This document shows positions 39,875 to 47,880 of a DNA stretch of 56,276 bases, piece by piece. Under the pieces are notes generated by a model. The model did not search any database. It was given only the letters and a program-made list of their open reading frames with translations, and was not told where the DNA came from. Made by a program: the position numbers and the translations under genes. Each line of letters begins with the position of its first letter. The stretch's first letter is position 1. Location: NCBI RefSeq assembly GCF_040096055.1, contig NZ_JBBMFK010000026.1, positions 1 to 56,276 on the forward strand, given 5' to 3'. Source of the DNA: Pseudoflavonifractor intestinihominis. GTDB lineage: Bacteria > Bacillota > Clostridia > Oscillospirales > Oscillospiraceae.

Positions 39875-41659
39875 ATGAATCCTGAGCAGAATCACAGAAA
39901 GGGCGGCGCCCGACTTTTAAAGCCGTCTTCCAAGAAGGCGGAAGCTGCGCCGGAGAAGGAGACGGTCCCCACCAAGAAACCGGAGTTTACGGACAAGGAC
40001 GCGCAGGCCGGCCAGAAGGCCACAAAGCCCAAGAAGCCCAAGCCCCAGCGCACCACCAAGCAGAAGGTGCTCCACGGCGTGTTTATCGGCGTCACGGTGC
40101 TGGCGGCCATCATCGTGGTCATCGGCATCGCCCTGGCCGTCTTCATCCAGAAGCCGGCCCAGGTGACCCAGCCCAGCCGGGGCTCCAAGGAGCCCAGCGG
40201 TACGGAGGCACAGGATGAGGGCGGCGCCAGCACCACCCGGCCCGACGGCCTGTCCAGCGACCGGAAGGAGGACTTCTATACCTTCCTGGTGGTGGGCCGT
40301 GACACCTACGGCGGCGGCAACACGGACACCATCATGCTGGTGGCCTACGACATCCCCAACCAGAAGCTGTCCGTCATGAACATCCCCCGGGATACTCTGG
40401 TAAACGTGTCCTGGGACATCAAGAAGATCAACTCCGTCTATAATATGTACGGCGGCGGCGACGAGGGCATGGACGCCCTGAAGGAGGAGGTCAGCCAGCT
40501 GGTGGGCTTCATCCCGGACTACACCTTTGTGGTGGAGTGGGAGGCCGTGGGCAAGCTGGTGGACGCCGTGGGCGGCGTGTACTTTGACGTGCCCCGCCGG
40601 ATGTACTACAACGACCTGTCCCAGAACTTCAAGATCGACCTTCAGGAGGGCTATCAGCTTATCGACGGCGACAAGGCCATGCAGCTGCTGCGCTGGCGCC
40701 ACAACAGCGACGACAGCGGCCATATTCTCAACTCGGGCTACGCCAACGGCGACCTGGGCCGTATCGAGACCCAGCAGGAATTTCTGAAGGCGGCCATTGA
40801 GCAGTGCCTCCAGAAGATCACCGACGTGAAGACCATCACCGGTATCGCCCAGATCTTCTTTGAGAACGTGACCACCGAGCTGTCCGTGGGTAACCTGGCC
40901 TGGTTTGCCCAGCAGGCCGTCTTCGGCAACAGCGGCGGCCAGAAGCTGGACATGTCCAGCGTGACCTTCCTCACCATGCCCTGGGTGTCCGCCGACGGCG
41001 TGTGGAGCCGGACCTACAACAACCACCCCTCCTATGTGGCGCCCGACGTGGACGAGCTGGTGGATACGGTCAACGAGTACTTCAATCCCTACGTGGACGA
41101 CCTGCGGGAGGACGAGCTGGACATCATGTATGTCAACTCGGACGGCACTCTGGGCTGCACCGGCGGCGTGCTGGAGGACACCAAGTACAACAGCTGGGTG
41201 AAGGGTAAGGGTTCCAGCTCCTCCAGCTCTAGTTCCAGTTCCGGTTCTTCCGGTTCCGGCTCTTCCAGCTCCACGCCGTCCGCCAGCACTTCTCCCAGCC
41301 CCAGCGCGTCGGAGTCTCCCAGCGCGTCGGAGTCTCCCAGCGCGTCGGAGTCTCCCAGCACGTCGGAGTCTCCCAGCACGTCTCCCAGCACCACCCCCAG
41401 CCCCTCCCCCAGCGAGAGCACCGCGCCCAGCACGTCTCCCAGCGTGACGCCCTCCACCAGTCCCAGTGAGAGCGTGCCCCCCACCACCTCGCCCAGCGAG
41501 TCCCAGCCGGTGGAGAGCACGGAGCCCTCTCCCAGCCCCAGCGCGTCGGAGACGCCCAGCACCGCCCCCTCTGAGGGCGGCACCGTGGCGGAGCAGCCGC
41601 CCGAGGGCATCCCCATCTATACGCCCGAGGTCCCCGCTGAGACCGCCCCCGCGGCGTAA
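39875..41659 (+). CDS. LytR-CpsA-Psr (LCP) wall-polymer transferase with Ser/Pro-rich tail
   Basis: LCP enzymes attach teichoic-acid-like or capsular polymers to peptidoglycan outside the membrane. The 594 residues comprise a basic, Lys/Pro-rich cytoplasmic N-terminus (about 1-62), one membrane helix (64-90), the LCP domain (about 128-330, with TDTIMLVAYD, NIPRDTLV and LLRWRHN), a further region to about 445, and a tail of about 125 residues of Ser, Pro, Thr, Glu and Ala. The tail contains an 18-bp tandem repeat. It may span or enter the wall. AAAGGA lies 11 bases before the ATG. Confidence 0.92.
   Translation: MNPEQNHRKGGARLLKPSSKKAEAAPEKETVPTKKPEFTDKDAQAGQKATKPKKPKPQRTTKQKVLHGVFIGVTVLAAIIVVIGIALAVFIQKPAQVTQPSRGSKEPSGTEAQDEGGASTTRPDGLSSDRKEDFYTFLVVGRDTYGGGNTDTIMLVAYDIPNQKLSVMNIPRDTLVNVSWDIKKINSVYNMYGGGDEGMDALKEEVSQLVGFIPDYTFVVEWEAVGKLVDAVGGVYFDVPRRMYYNDLSQNFKIDLQEGYQLIDGDKAMQLLRWRHNSDDSGHILNSGYANGDLGRIETQQEFLKAAIEQCLQKITDVKTITGIAQIFFENVTTELSVGNLAWFAQQAVFGNSGGQKLDMSSVTFLTMPWVSADGVWSRTYNNHPSYVAPDVDELVDTVNEYFNPYVDDLREDELDIMYVNSDGTLGCTGGVLEDTKYNSWVKGKGSSSSSSSSSSGSSGSGSSSSTPSASTSPSPSASESPSASESPSASESPSTSESPSTSPSTTPSPSPSESTAPSTSPSVTPSTSPSESVPPTTSPSESQPVESTEPSPSPSASETPSTAPSEGGTVAEQPPEGIPIYTPEVPAETAPAA
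41303..41374 (+). repeat. 18-bp tandem repeat in the LCP gene tail
   Basis: Four head-to-tail copies of an 18-base unit (AGCGCGTCGGAGTCTCCC; copy 4 has one change) run from 41303 to 41374. They encode SASESP repeats, so copy-number change would alter tail length by six residues without a frameshift. Confidence 0.85.
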
Positions 41660-41702
41660 CGGAACAGCCATTCAACCCAACTGAGAAAGGGGTTTATCAA
41701 CT

Positions 41703-42065
41703 ATGACACCCAAGGAAACCGCGATCGTCCTGGCCAAGGCCCTGGACAGCAAGAAGGGAATCGACATCAAGGTGCTGGAGACCGGCCACCTGACCACCCT
41801 GGCGGACTATTTCGTCATCTGTACCGCCACCTCCACCACCCAGGTCCGCGCCCTCTCCGACGAGTGTGAGAAGGCCATGAAGGAGGCCACCGGCGAGCTG
41901 CCCCACCACGTGGAGGGCCACCGGGGCGGCACCTGGGTCCTGCTGGATTTCTCCTCCGTGGTGGTGCACGTGTTCATGGAGGACGCCCGCAAGTTCTACG
42001 ACCTGGAGCGCCTCTGGTCGGACGCCACGCCTGTGGACCTGACCGGCGTGCTGACCAAGAACTGA
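41703..42065 (+). CDS. rsfS: Ribosomal silencing factor RsfS
   Basis: RsfS binds protein L14 of the 50S subunit and blocks subunit joining when nutrients are scarce. The 120 residues contain the family motifs LADYFVICTATSTTQVRALSD, HVEGHRGGTWVLLDF and VVVHVFMEDARKFYDLERLW. GAAAGGGG lies about 9 bases before the ATG. It closes the yhbY-nadD/yqeK-LCP cluster and ends at a strong terminator. Confidence 0.95.
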   Translation: MTPKETAIVLAKALDSKKGIDIKVLETGHLTTLADYFVICTATSTTQVRALSDECEKAMKEATGELPHHVEGHRGGTWVLLDFSSVVVHVFMEDARKFYDLERLWSDATPVDLTGVLTKN

Positions 42066-42080
42066 GTGTCAGACAGCAGA

Positions 42081-42119
42081 AAACAGCCCCCGCCTTTTCA
42101 AAGGCGGGGGCTGTTTTTT
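42081..42119 (+). terminator. Rho-independent terminator after rsfS
   Basis: A near-perfect 17-bp stem (42081-42097 with 42100-42116, tight loop) is followed by more T up to 42119. The A-run on the other side lets it also act for the convergent minus-strand gene. Confidence 0.93.
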
Positions 42120-42133
42120 CATGGGAACCGGGC

Positions 42134-43870
42134 TCACCCTCTGCGGTCCAGGGTGATGGTGTAGCCCTCCACGATGTCGGGCGTCTCGCCCTCGGCCACG
42201 GGGGCGTGGTTGATGGTGACGCGGTCGCCGGGATTGAGGATGACCGCCACGTCGTTGTCCTTGGCGGGGATGGAGTAGTAGACGTCCTCGTCCTCCAGGG
42301 AGAAGTAGTAGTAGGTGTTGCCGTCAATGACCGCCGAGCGGATATCTGCGATGACGCCGGACACGTCGGTCTCCAGCCGGCTGCCCTGGTCCACGGCGAT
42401 GCCCTTGGCGGCCATCTGCTCCAGGTAGTTCTGTTCGCAGGAGGCCACGGTGTCGCCGATGCCCACCACGGTGAACTGGCCCACGTTGACCATGGCGTAC
42501 TGCTTTACCAGCTGGCGGTTGTCCTTCAGGGCGATGAAGTAGGTGGGCTGGTCGGCCACGTTGAGGAGCAGGGGGAAGGTGGCCTTGTAGCCCTGGTCCT
42601 GGACCATGCCCTCGGCGGAGGCCTGGGCGGACTGCTCGGTGGCGCCGGGGACGGTGTAGAACTTGGTCTCCTTGGTCCGCTGGTTGCACAGCAGGAAGCC
42701 CAGGTTGGACTGGTCGCTGGTGGCGGAGGTGACGCCGGTGTACATGTACACGTCGTCGTTCATGGCGATATAGTTGTAGCCCTCGGTGGTGACGCGCACG
42801 TCCTTCTGGCCGAAGATGGAGTTGATGAAGCCGTGGATCAGGGTGCCGTAGTAGTCGTACTGCTGCATGATGAGGGAGGCCAGGTATACCCGGTCCACCC
42901 ACTGGGGCACGTCCTCATAGTACTGGCACTCGCCGGTGACCGCGTTCATCAGCACCGCGCCCTTGATGTCGGTGCCGCCGAACAGGCCGATGGTCTTGAC
43001 CACCCGGGGGCAGATCCACCAGGGATTGCCCTCCTCGTCGATCTCAAAGGAGGGCTCGGCGAACATATAGGTGGGGTAGTTGAAGCGGAGGTGTCGGTAT
43101 ACGTTGCGGTTGAGGGGCTCGGAGGGGGAGTACTTCATGCCCTGGCCCTCGTCCAGACGGACCACCTGCACCTCCTGGGTCACCATGTCCACCACGATGT
43201 AGGCGGGCAGGCCCTCGGCGCGGTTGGTGAACCACTTGATGAGGTCGGCGTACTCCAGAGGCGCCACCCGGACGGGGCGGCCCTGGTAGTTGATCTGAGT
43301 GGAGTCGTAGGTCACCTCGAACTGGCTGGCCATGTCGGGGATGGTGCCCATCTGGGTGGTGCTCAGGTAGCGGGCGGAGTCCTCGTCCAGCATGGGGATC
43401 TCACTAAAGGAGATCTCCTTCACATCGGTGACAAAGTCGCCCTCCTGCACGTCCAGCAGCTCCCGGTAGGAGGCGGCGCGGAAGATGGGCAGGGAGATGA
43501 CCTGGCCCACCAGGGCCACCACGATCAGCAGGCCCAGCAGGATGCCGATGGGCAGGCACTGCTTCTTGATGAAGCGGAAGTACTCCTTCAGCTTACCGCC
43601 CTGGACGGTTTTGACATTTCCCGAGGCGGTGGTCACCACGGAGCCCTCCAGGTGGAAGCCGCCGGTGATAAAGGCGCACACGATGTACACCACGCACAGC
43701 AGGCCCACGAAGGTGTAGAAGTCCTCGGACTGGAAGTTGAGGGCAGGGAGGGCAATGTAGAAGTAGACAAAGCCGATGACCGCGGTGATCACAAGGTTGA
43801 GCAGCACTTTGCCCAATTTGCTTTTGGGAGCGTGGAGCTTCTTCCCGCTCTTCGGTTTCTTCTGATTCAA
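42134..43870 (-). CDS. Unrecognised membrane protein with large extracytoplasmic domain
   Basis: The 578-residue protein begins with a basic stretch and has three likely membrane helices (about 23-42, 53-72 and 105-128), then about 450 soluble residues probably outside the cell. That domain is beta-rich and includes LPAYIVVDMVTQEVQVVRL and NPWWICPRVVKTIGLFGGTDIKGAVLMN. I have seen similar clostridial proteins without assigned function. The start is TTG at 43870 with AAAGGAGA about 8 bases upstream on the minus strand. It has its own promoter and ends at the rsfS terminator. Confidence 0.8.
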   Translation of the reverse strand: MNQKKPKSGKKLHAPKSKLGKVLLNLVITAVIGFVYFYIALPALNFQSEDFYTFVGLLCVVYIVCAFITGGFHLEGSVVTTASGNVKTVQGGKLKEYFRFIKKQCLPIGILLGLLIVVALVGQVISLPIFRAASYRELLDVQEGDFVTDVKEISFSEIPMLDEDSARYLSTTQMGTIPDMASQFEVTYDSTQINYQGRPVRVAPLEYADLIKWFTNRAEGLPAYIVVDMVTQEVQVVRLDEGQGMKYSPSEPLNRNVYRHLRFNYPTYMFAEPSFEIDEEGNPWWICPRVVKTIGLFGGTDIKGAVLMNAVTGECQYYEDVPQWVDRVYLASLIMQQYDYYGTLIHGFINSIFGQKDVRVTTEGYNYIAMNDDVYMYTGVTSATSDQSNLGFLLCNQRTKETKFYTVPGATEQSAQASAEGMVQDQGYKATFPLLLNVADQPTYFIALKDNRQLVKQYAMVNVGQFTVVGIGDTVASCEQNYLEQMAAKGIAVDQGSRLETDVSGVIADIRSAVIDGNTYYYFSLEDEDVYYSIPAKDNDVAVILNPGDRVTINHAPVAEGETPDIVEGYTITLDRRG

Positions 43871-43931
43871 TGTAAGATTCTCCTTTTCTCAGTGTGCGCG
43901 GCGCAGGCCGCGCGGCTTACCCGGCTCCCTT

Positions 43932-43960
43932 AGTATAGCCCAGACCGGGGGCGAAAGCAA
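43932..43960 (-). promoter_or_regulatory. Minus-strand sigma-A promoter of the 578-residue protein
   Basis: On the minus strand TTGCTT (plus 43955-43960) and TATACT (plus 43932-43937) are 17 bases apart. The leader is about 55 bases. Confidence 0.65.
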
Positions 43961-44034
43961 CATAACAGCCCGAAGCGGAAGATTAAAATTCCGTAAAAAC
44001 GCCCAAAGGGGACATGCGTCCGCCGGGGAAGGAG

Positions 44035-44074
44035 AAAAAAACAGGAGGCGTCCCGGGAAAAGGGACGCCTCCTG
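44035..44074 (-). terminator. Rho-independent terminator of the HD hydrolase gene
   Basis: A perfect 13-bp stem (44042-44054 with 44062-44074) is followed on the minus strand by seven T (plus 44035-44041). It lies 16 bases after the stop at 44090. Confidence 0.9.
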
Positions 44075-44089
44075 CGGATGGACGGCGGC

Positions 44090-44671
44090 TCAGAGGGCGG
44101 CGGCTTCCCGCTCGATGTCCCCCTCGCAGGCCTTCATGGCCTGAAGGGTGCGGTCCAGCAGGTCGTTGAGCTCCCAGCCCAGCAGCTGGGCGCCCTGGGA
44201 GATGGTGTCCCGGGAGCAGCCGGCGGCGAACTTCTTGTCCTTGAACTTCTTCCGCAGGCTGGACAGCTCCATGTCCTGTACGCTCTTGGAGGGGCGCATG
44301 AGGGCGGCGGCGCCGATGAGGCCGGTGAGCTCGTCCACGGCGAAGAGGACTTTTTCCATCTGGTGCTCGGGCTGGACGTCGGTGCCGGTCATGCCCCAGC
44401 CGTGGCTGACCACGGCGTGGATGAGGGCGCTGTCCAGGCCCTGGGCCTCCATCAGCTCCCGCACCTTGACGCAGTGCTCATCGGGCCACTGCTCAAAGTC
44501 CAGGTCGTGGAGCAGACCCACGGTGGCCCAGAAGTCCGCCTGATCGCCGTAGCCCAGCTCCTGGGCGAACCAGCCCATGACGGCCTCCACGGTCAGGGCG
44601 TGGCGGAGGTGAAAGGGCTCCTTGTTGTAGGTTTTAAGCAGGTCTAGTGCCTGCTGGCGGTTGAGTTCCAT
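44090..44671 (-). CDS. HD-domain metal-dependent hydrolase
   Basis: The 193-residue soluble protein carries an HD-type metal site: HLRHALTVEAV (H21, H24) and GLLHDLDFEQWPDEH (H55, D56), with a further His in AVVSHGWG. Such proteins hydrolyse nucleotides or related phosphoesters; the substrate is unknown. The ATG at 44671 has AAAGGAG about 10 bases upstream. A longer reading from 44839 runs through the promoter and is rejected. It is a single-gene unit with its own promoter and terminator. Confidence 0.85.
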   Translation of the reverse strand: MELNRQQALDLLKTYNKEPFHLRHALTVEAVMGWFAQELGYGDQADFWATVGLLHDLDFEQWPDEHCVKVRELMEAQGLDSALIHAVVSHGWGMTGTDVQPEHQMEKVLFAVDELTGLIGAAALMRPSKSVQDMELSSLRKKFKDKKFAAGCSRDTISQGAQLLGWELNDLLDRTLQAMKACEGDIEREAAAL

Positions 44672-44720
44672 AGCGGCAGCGCTCCTTTTCGGCAGAATAA
44701 GGGAATGGGATAGCAGGCTC

Positions 44721-44749
44721 ATTTTAGCGCAGTCCGGCGGCCCGGTCAA
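44721..44749 (-). promoter_or_regulatory. Minus-strand sigma-A promoter of the HD hydrolase gene
   Basis: On the minus strand TTGACC (plus 44744-44749) and TAAAAT (plus 44721-44726) are 17 bases apart. The start would be near 44714. Confidence 0.65.
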
Positions 44750-44832
44750 GGGCGGGACAGAGTGGGAAAGCGGAGAAAAAGGGCGGCAGAAAGGGGCGCG
44801 TGAAAACACTCGAAAAAAATAAAAAATACCTA

Positions 44833-44861
44833 TTGACAAATTGAACTCAAGTGGTTATAAT
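44833..44861 (+). promoter_or_regulatory. Full-consensus sigma-A promoter of tRNA-Ser
   Basis: TTGACA at 44833-44838 and TATAAT at 44856-44861 are both perfect and 17 bases apart. Transcription would begin near 44868, about 47 bases before the mature tRNA. Confidence 0.88.
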
Positions 44862-44914
44862 AATCAACGTTGCTTCGGTCAACAGAAAACGAAAGACTGA
44901 ATGAGCACCGAGAT

Positions 44915-45006
44915 GGAGTAGTATCGAAGTGGTCATAACGAGCACGACTGGAAATCGTGTGGCCGTCAAAAGCGGCCCGAGGGTTCGAATCCCTCCTACT
45001 CCGCCA
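44915..45006 (+). tRNA. tRNA-Ser, anticodon GGA
   Basis: The acceptor arm is GGAGTAG (44915-44921) with CTACTCC near the end. The anticodon arm CACGA/TCGTG has loop CTGGAAA, so GGA at 44950-44952 reads TCC and TCT codons. A long variable arm (GGCCG.../CGGCC) is typical of serine tRNA. The T arm contains GGTTCGAAT, and CCA is encoded at 45004-45006. A consensus promoter and a terminator make it a single-gene unit. Confidence 0.96.
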
Positions 45007-45007
45007 G

Positions 45008-45058
45008 ATAAGAACCGCAGTATTGATGAACTTCATCGATACTGCGGTTCTTATTTTG
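45008..45058 (+). terminator. Terminator of tRNA-Ser
   Basis: A nearly perfect 23-bp stem (45008-45030 with 45032-45054, one G-T pair) is followed by TTT. It starts 2 bases after the CCA end. From 45059 to 45228 I see nothing beyond AT-rich sequence and the ribosome site of the next gene. Confidence 0.88.
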
Positions 45059-45228
45059 TATAAGCCTTCTGGATTAAAATATGCCGTAATAAAAATCAGC
45101 ATGTGTTTGTGAATATACGTCACAGCCATGGTGCCAATGGTTGTGCTTTAGACCTGAGCAAGGCAGTGGCCCGGGGAAAAGATGCCGTCTGAACATAGGA
45201 AGCAGAGCAAGCGGTTTAGGAGGATGTT

Positions 45229-45669
45229 ATGATTCATTTTGAAGAGATAACAGAAGAAAATTTTGATGCGGTCATTCATATGAAGCGCCCGGAGGGGGAG
45301 AAGTTTGTCGCCTCCAACAGCGTCTCGCTGGCCCAGGCGTGGCTTTACCGGAACGACGGCGATGTATTCCCCTTTGCGATTTATGAGGATGACATCCCGG
45401 TGGGATTCCTTTTGCTGGAGGAGGACAGGGAAGCGGGCAACCTGATTCTGTGGAGAATTATGATCTCCGTGGAGTATGAAGGAAGAGGCTATGGTACACA
45501 GGCAGTGCGGCTTGTGATCGAGCAGGCCAGGGCAAGCGGAAAATATCACGCGCTCAATCTGGACTGCGCCGAAGAAAATAGGATCGCCTGGAATATTTAT
45601 GAAAAGTTAGGCTTTCACCCGACTGGGGTTATGAATCATGGCTCGGTAGAATTGCAGATTCTGCTGTAA
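45229..45669 (+). CDS. GNAT-family N-acetyltransferase
   Basis: The 146-residue protein should transfer an acetyl group from acetyl-CoA to an amine; the substrate is unknown. The acetyl-CoA loop is EYEGRGYGTQAVRL, followed by the C-terminal GNAT signature AEENRIAWNIYEKLGFHPTG. AGGAGG lies 6-7 bases before the ATG. Base composition is visibly lower in GC than in the surrounding genes, and it stands between a tRNA and an unrelated operon, which may mean recent acquisition. Confidence 0.9.
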   Translation: MIHFEEITEENFDAVIHMKRPEGEKFVASNSVSLAQAWLYRNDGDVFPFAIYEDDIPVGFLLLEEDREAGNLILWRIMISVEYEGRGYGTQAVRLVIEQARASGKYHALNLDCAEENRIAWNIYEKLGFHPTGVMNHGSVELQILL

Positions 45670-45687
45670 AGCTATGTCTTACGCCAG

Positions 45688-45722
45688 AAAACCCGCAGCT
45701 GTAACGGCTGCGGGTTTTGTTT
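45688..45722 (+). terminator. Rho-independent terminator of the GNAT gene
   Basis: AAAACCCGCAGC (45688-45699) pairs with GCTGCGGGTTTT (45707-45718), followed by GTTTG. It may also act on the convergent minus-strand operon. Confidence 0.88.
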
Positions 45723-45757
45723 GTATCATCCAAGAAGGGAGAAAACCCCGCGGACGG

Positions 45758-46318
45758 TCAGCCCAGGACCATCCAGCGGGGCAGTTTTATCGGTTTCATG
45801 ATGGCCAGCAGGAGAAAGAACACGCCGGCGGCCAGCAGGACGTCCCCAATACTGGCGAAGCCGCCGATCAGGGGGACGGGGCAGTAGATCACGTCGCCCA
45901 GGAAGCGGAGCCGGGTGCCGCTGTCCTCCAGGGCGTACATGGGCACGGCTCCGGCGGCGAGCTGGGCCAGACCGTCAGGGGAGAGCAGCCCGGCTGCGGC
46001 GGCGGATACGGGCATCCGCCAGCCGTTGGCGGCGATGACCGCCAGATTGCACAGGCTGCCCAGCCCCGCCAGGGCGGCGGTGCGTTTGAGCCTGCGGTTG
46101 CGCCACAGGAAGAGGAAGATCATAGCGTAGGACATCAGAAGGAGCACTGCGGCCCAGGGAAGGTAGTGCTCCGCCGGGAGCAGGCCCAGGGCCCGCTGCA
46201 TCAGCAGGGCCAGGATGGGCAGGGGCAGCAGGTAGAGGGGGGTCTCCACATAGCGAATCAGCCGCCCGCCGGTGCACCAGCCCAGCGCCAGGGCGAGCAG
46301 CACGGCCAGGATCAGCAT
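45758..46318 (-). CDS. DUF5317-like membrane protein
   Basis: The 186-residue protein has about five membrane helices (the first two cover about 1-18 and 30-50). GWCTGGRLIRYVETPLY and the C-terminal LGDVIYCPVPLIGGFASIGDVLL resemble the DUF5317 family, whose role is unknown. The ATG at 46318 overlaps the end of the HD-GYP gene by 7 bases and has GGGAGG 6 bases upstream on the minus strand, so the two are translationally coupled. Confidence 0.8.
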   Translation of the reverse strand: MLILAVLLALALGWCTGGRLIRYVETPLYLLPLPILALLMQRALGLLPAEHYLPWAAVLLLMSYAMIFLFLWRNRRLKRTAALAGLGSLCNLAVIAANGWRMPVSAAAAGLLSPDGLAQLAAGAVPMYALEDSGTRLRFLGDVIYCPVPLIGGFASIGDVLLAAGVFFLLLAIMKPIKLPRWMVLG

Positions 46319-47640
46319 GGGCCGCCTCCCGTCTGCTCCAGGGCCTGGATGCAGCGGGTGAGCTCTCCCGACTCGGCCAGGGCGGCGGTGACCAGGGCCA
46401 CCGCGGGGTGGAACTGCTTTCCCGCCTCGGCCCGGAGGATGCATCCCGCATCCCGGGGGGTACGGGCGGTGCAGTAGGGCCGGGCGCTGGTGATGGCGTC
46501 ATAGGAGTCGGCGGCGCCCAGAATGTAGACCTCCAGGGGGAGGGCGTCCCCGGCGGTGCCGTCGGGGTAGCCGCCGCCGTCGTAGCGCTCGTGGTGGCTG
46601 CGGACAAAGATCAGAATGTCCTTATAGGCGTCCATGTTCTCCAGGATGCCCACGCCCCGCAGGGGGTGGGTCTGGATCACCGTACGCTCTTCAGGGGTGA
46701 GGGGGCCGGGCTTTTGCAGGATGGAGTCGGGGATGCCGATCTTGCCCAGGTCGTGGAACAGGGCGCCGGTGCGCAGCCGCTCGATCCGCTTGGCGGGCAG
46801 CTTCATCTCCTGGGCGATGCGGCAGGCGTAGGCGCTGACCCGGCTGGAGTGGCCCTTGGTGTAGGTGTCCTTGGCCTCCAGCGCGGCGGTGAGGGCCTCC
46901 ACCATGCTGTGCTGCTGCCGCTGGAAGGAGAGGCAGAGCTTGAAGGAGTAGCGGGCCAGCAGCAGGGGAAGCATGAACAGCAGGGCCAGCCAGCCGCCGG
47001 CCCGCATCATCAGCAGCATGGAGAGAAAGTACCCGATGGAGGAGGAGCAGGCCACGCTGGGCAGCAGCCCCAGAAACATCTGAAAGATGGTGGGGTAGAA
47101 GGGGGCGTGGTGCTCCAGCATGTAGAAGAGGAGTATGACCACGGCGTTGAAGACCATGGCGGCCAGGATGAAGAGCAGGGCGGGCAGCAGCACGCCGGGG
47201 AGAGAGATGTCCCCCGGCACACCGCCGGCCAGGTAGTAGAACAGTCCGCCCACCCAGTAGGACAGGGCGTGGTCGCCGATATTGAAGAAGGTCTTGAGGG
47301 GCGAGGTGTTGAAGAGGTGCTGGTGGTGTTTTCCGTCCGGGGTGGAGACCACCACGAAGGGGAAGGAGATGGCGCTGACCAGCACGGCGGCCTCGGGGCC
47401 CAGCAGCAGGGTGGAGGCGAGGATGCTGATAAAGGACAGGTCCACCGTGCAGTCGTCCCGGATGTACAGCGGCAGGCAGCAGCAGATCCAGCTGAGGAAC
47501 AGCAGGAGCAGCAGGGTCCAGAGGGTATCCGAATTCCACTGGGAGGACTGCCGGACAAAAAAGGACCAGCCGGACCAGACGAGAGCGGCGGTGCCCAGGC
47601 AGCCCACACAGGCCAGATAGGCCTTTGAAACAGGACGCAT
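46312..47640 (-). CDS. Membrane-bound HD-GYP phosphodiesterase
   Basis: The 442-residue protein has an N-terminal region of about seven or eight membrane helices (residues 1-230, MASE-like) and a cytoplasmic HD-GYP domain (about 240-425). HD-GYP enzymes hydrolyse cyclic di-GMP or related cyclic dinucleotides. The catalytic residues look complete: GHSSRVSAYA, ALFHDLGKIGIPDSIL (H296, D297), and HHERYDGGGYPDG (about 349-361). No GGDEF cyclase is in the window. GGGAGG precedes the ATG by 8 bases. It lies second to last in a minus-strand operon and overlaps the DUF5317 gene. Confidence 0.92.
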   Translation of the reverse strand: MRPVSKAYLACVGCLGTAALVWSGWSFFVRQSSQWNSDTLWTLLLLLFLSWICCCLPLYIRDDCTVDLSFISILASTLLLGPEAAVLVSAISFPFVVVSTPDGKHHQHLFNTSPLKTFFNIGDHALSYWVGGLFYYLAGGVPGDISLPGVLLPALLFILAAMVFNAVVILLFYMLEHHAPFYPTIFQMFLGLLPSVACSSSIGYFLSMLLMMRAGGWLALLFMLPLLLARYSFKLCLSFQRQQHSMVEALTAALEAKDTYTKGHSSRVSAYACRIAQEMKLPAKRIERLRTGALFHDLGKIGIPDSILQKPGPLTPEERTVIQTHPLRGVGILENMDAYKDILIFVRSHHERYDGGGYPDGTAGDALPLEVYILGAADSYDAITSARPYCTARTPRDAGCILRAEAGKQFHPAVALVTAALAESGELTRCIQALEQTGGGPC

Positions 47641-47681
47641 AAGCGATCCTCCCTACGGCGAAAATTGGAAAATGGAGCCCC

Positions 47682-47716
47682 CGGGGGCCGGCGTCCGGCC
47701 GGCGCCCCGGGGTGGT
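47682..47716 (-). promoter_or_regulatory. Strong GC hairpin between the micropeptide and HD-GYP genes
   Basis: Bases of about 47682-47697 and 47700-47716 are complementary runs of C and G (CCCCGGGG-type arms). No T-run follows on the minus strand. It could reduce expression of the HD-GYP gene relative to the upstream genes. Confidence 0.45.
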
Positions 47717-47721
47717 ACGGG

Positions 47722-47805
47722 TCAGCGGAGGGTGAAGAACGCACCGCCGGCCAGGACCAGGGAAACAAGGGAAGTGAGCGCAACGAGCAGCTTCGCCTTA
47801 TTCAT
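47722..47805 (-). CDS. 27-residue single-helix membrane micropeptide
   Basis: A complete small reading frame encodes 27 residues: a basic start (MNKAKLL), one hydrophobic helix (about 6-24, ending AGGAFF) and TLR. AAGGAGG (plus 47815-47821) lies 9 bases before the ATG on the minus strand, the best ribosome site of the operon. It sits between the SPKQ-motif gene and the HD-GYP gene. I know no family for it. It could be a small membrane subunit or regulator of the HD-GYP protein. Confidence 0.6.
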   Translation of the reverse strand: MNKAKLLVALTSLVSLVLAGGAFFTLR

Positions 47806-47880
47806 CGAATACAGCCTCCTTGACAGTGGTACTCTGTCATTCGCTAGAGACAGGCCATATCCGCTTCGCTAACAAAGAGT

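Noticed and set aside
41303..41374. Possible CRISPR-like repeat
   Set aside because: The 18-bp units abut without spacers and encode an in-frame SASESP repeat in the LCP protein.
44672..44839. N-terminal extension of the HD hydrolase
   Set aside because: It runs through the clear TTGACC-17-TAAAAT promoter, and the internal ATG at 44671 has a strong ribosome site.
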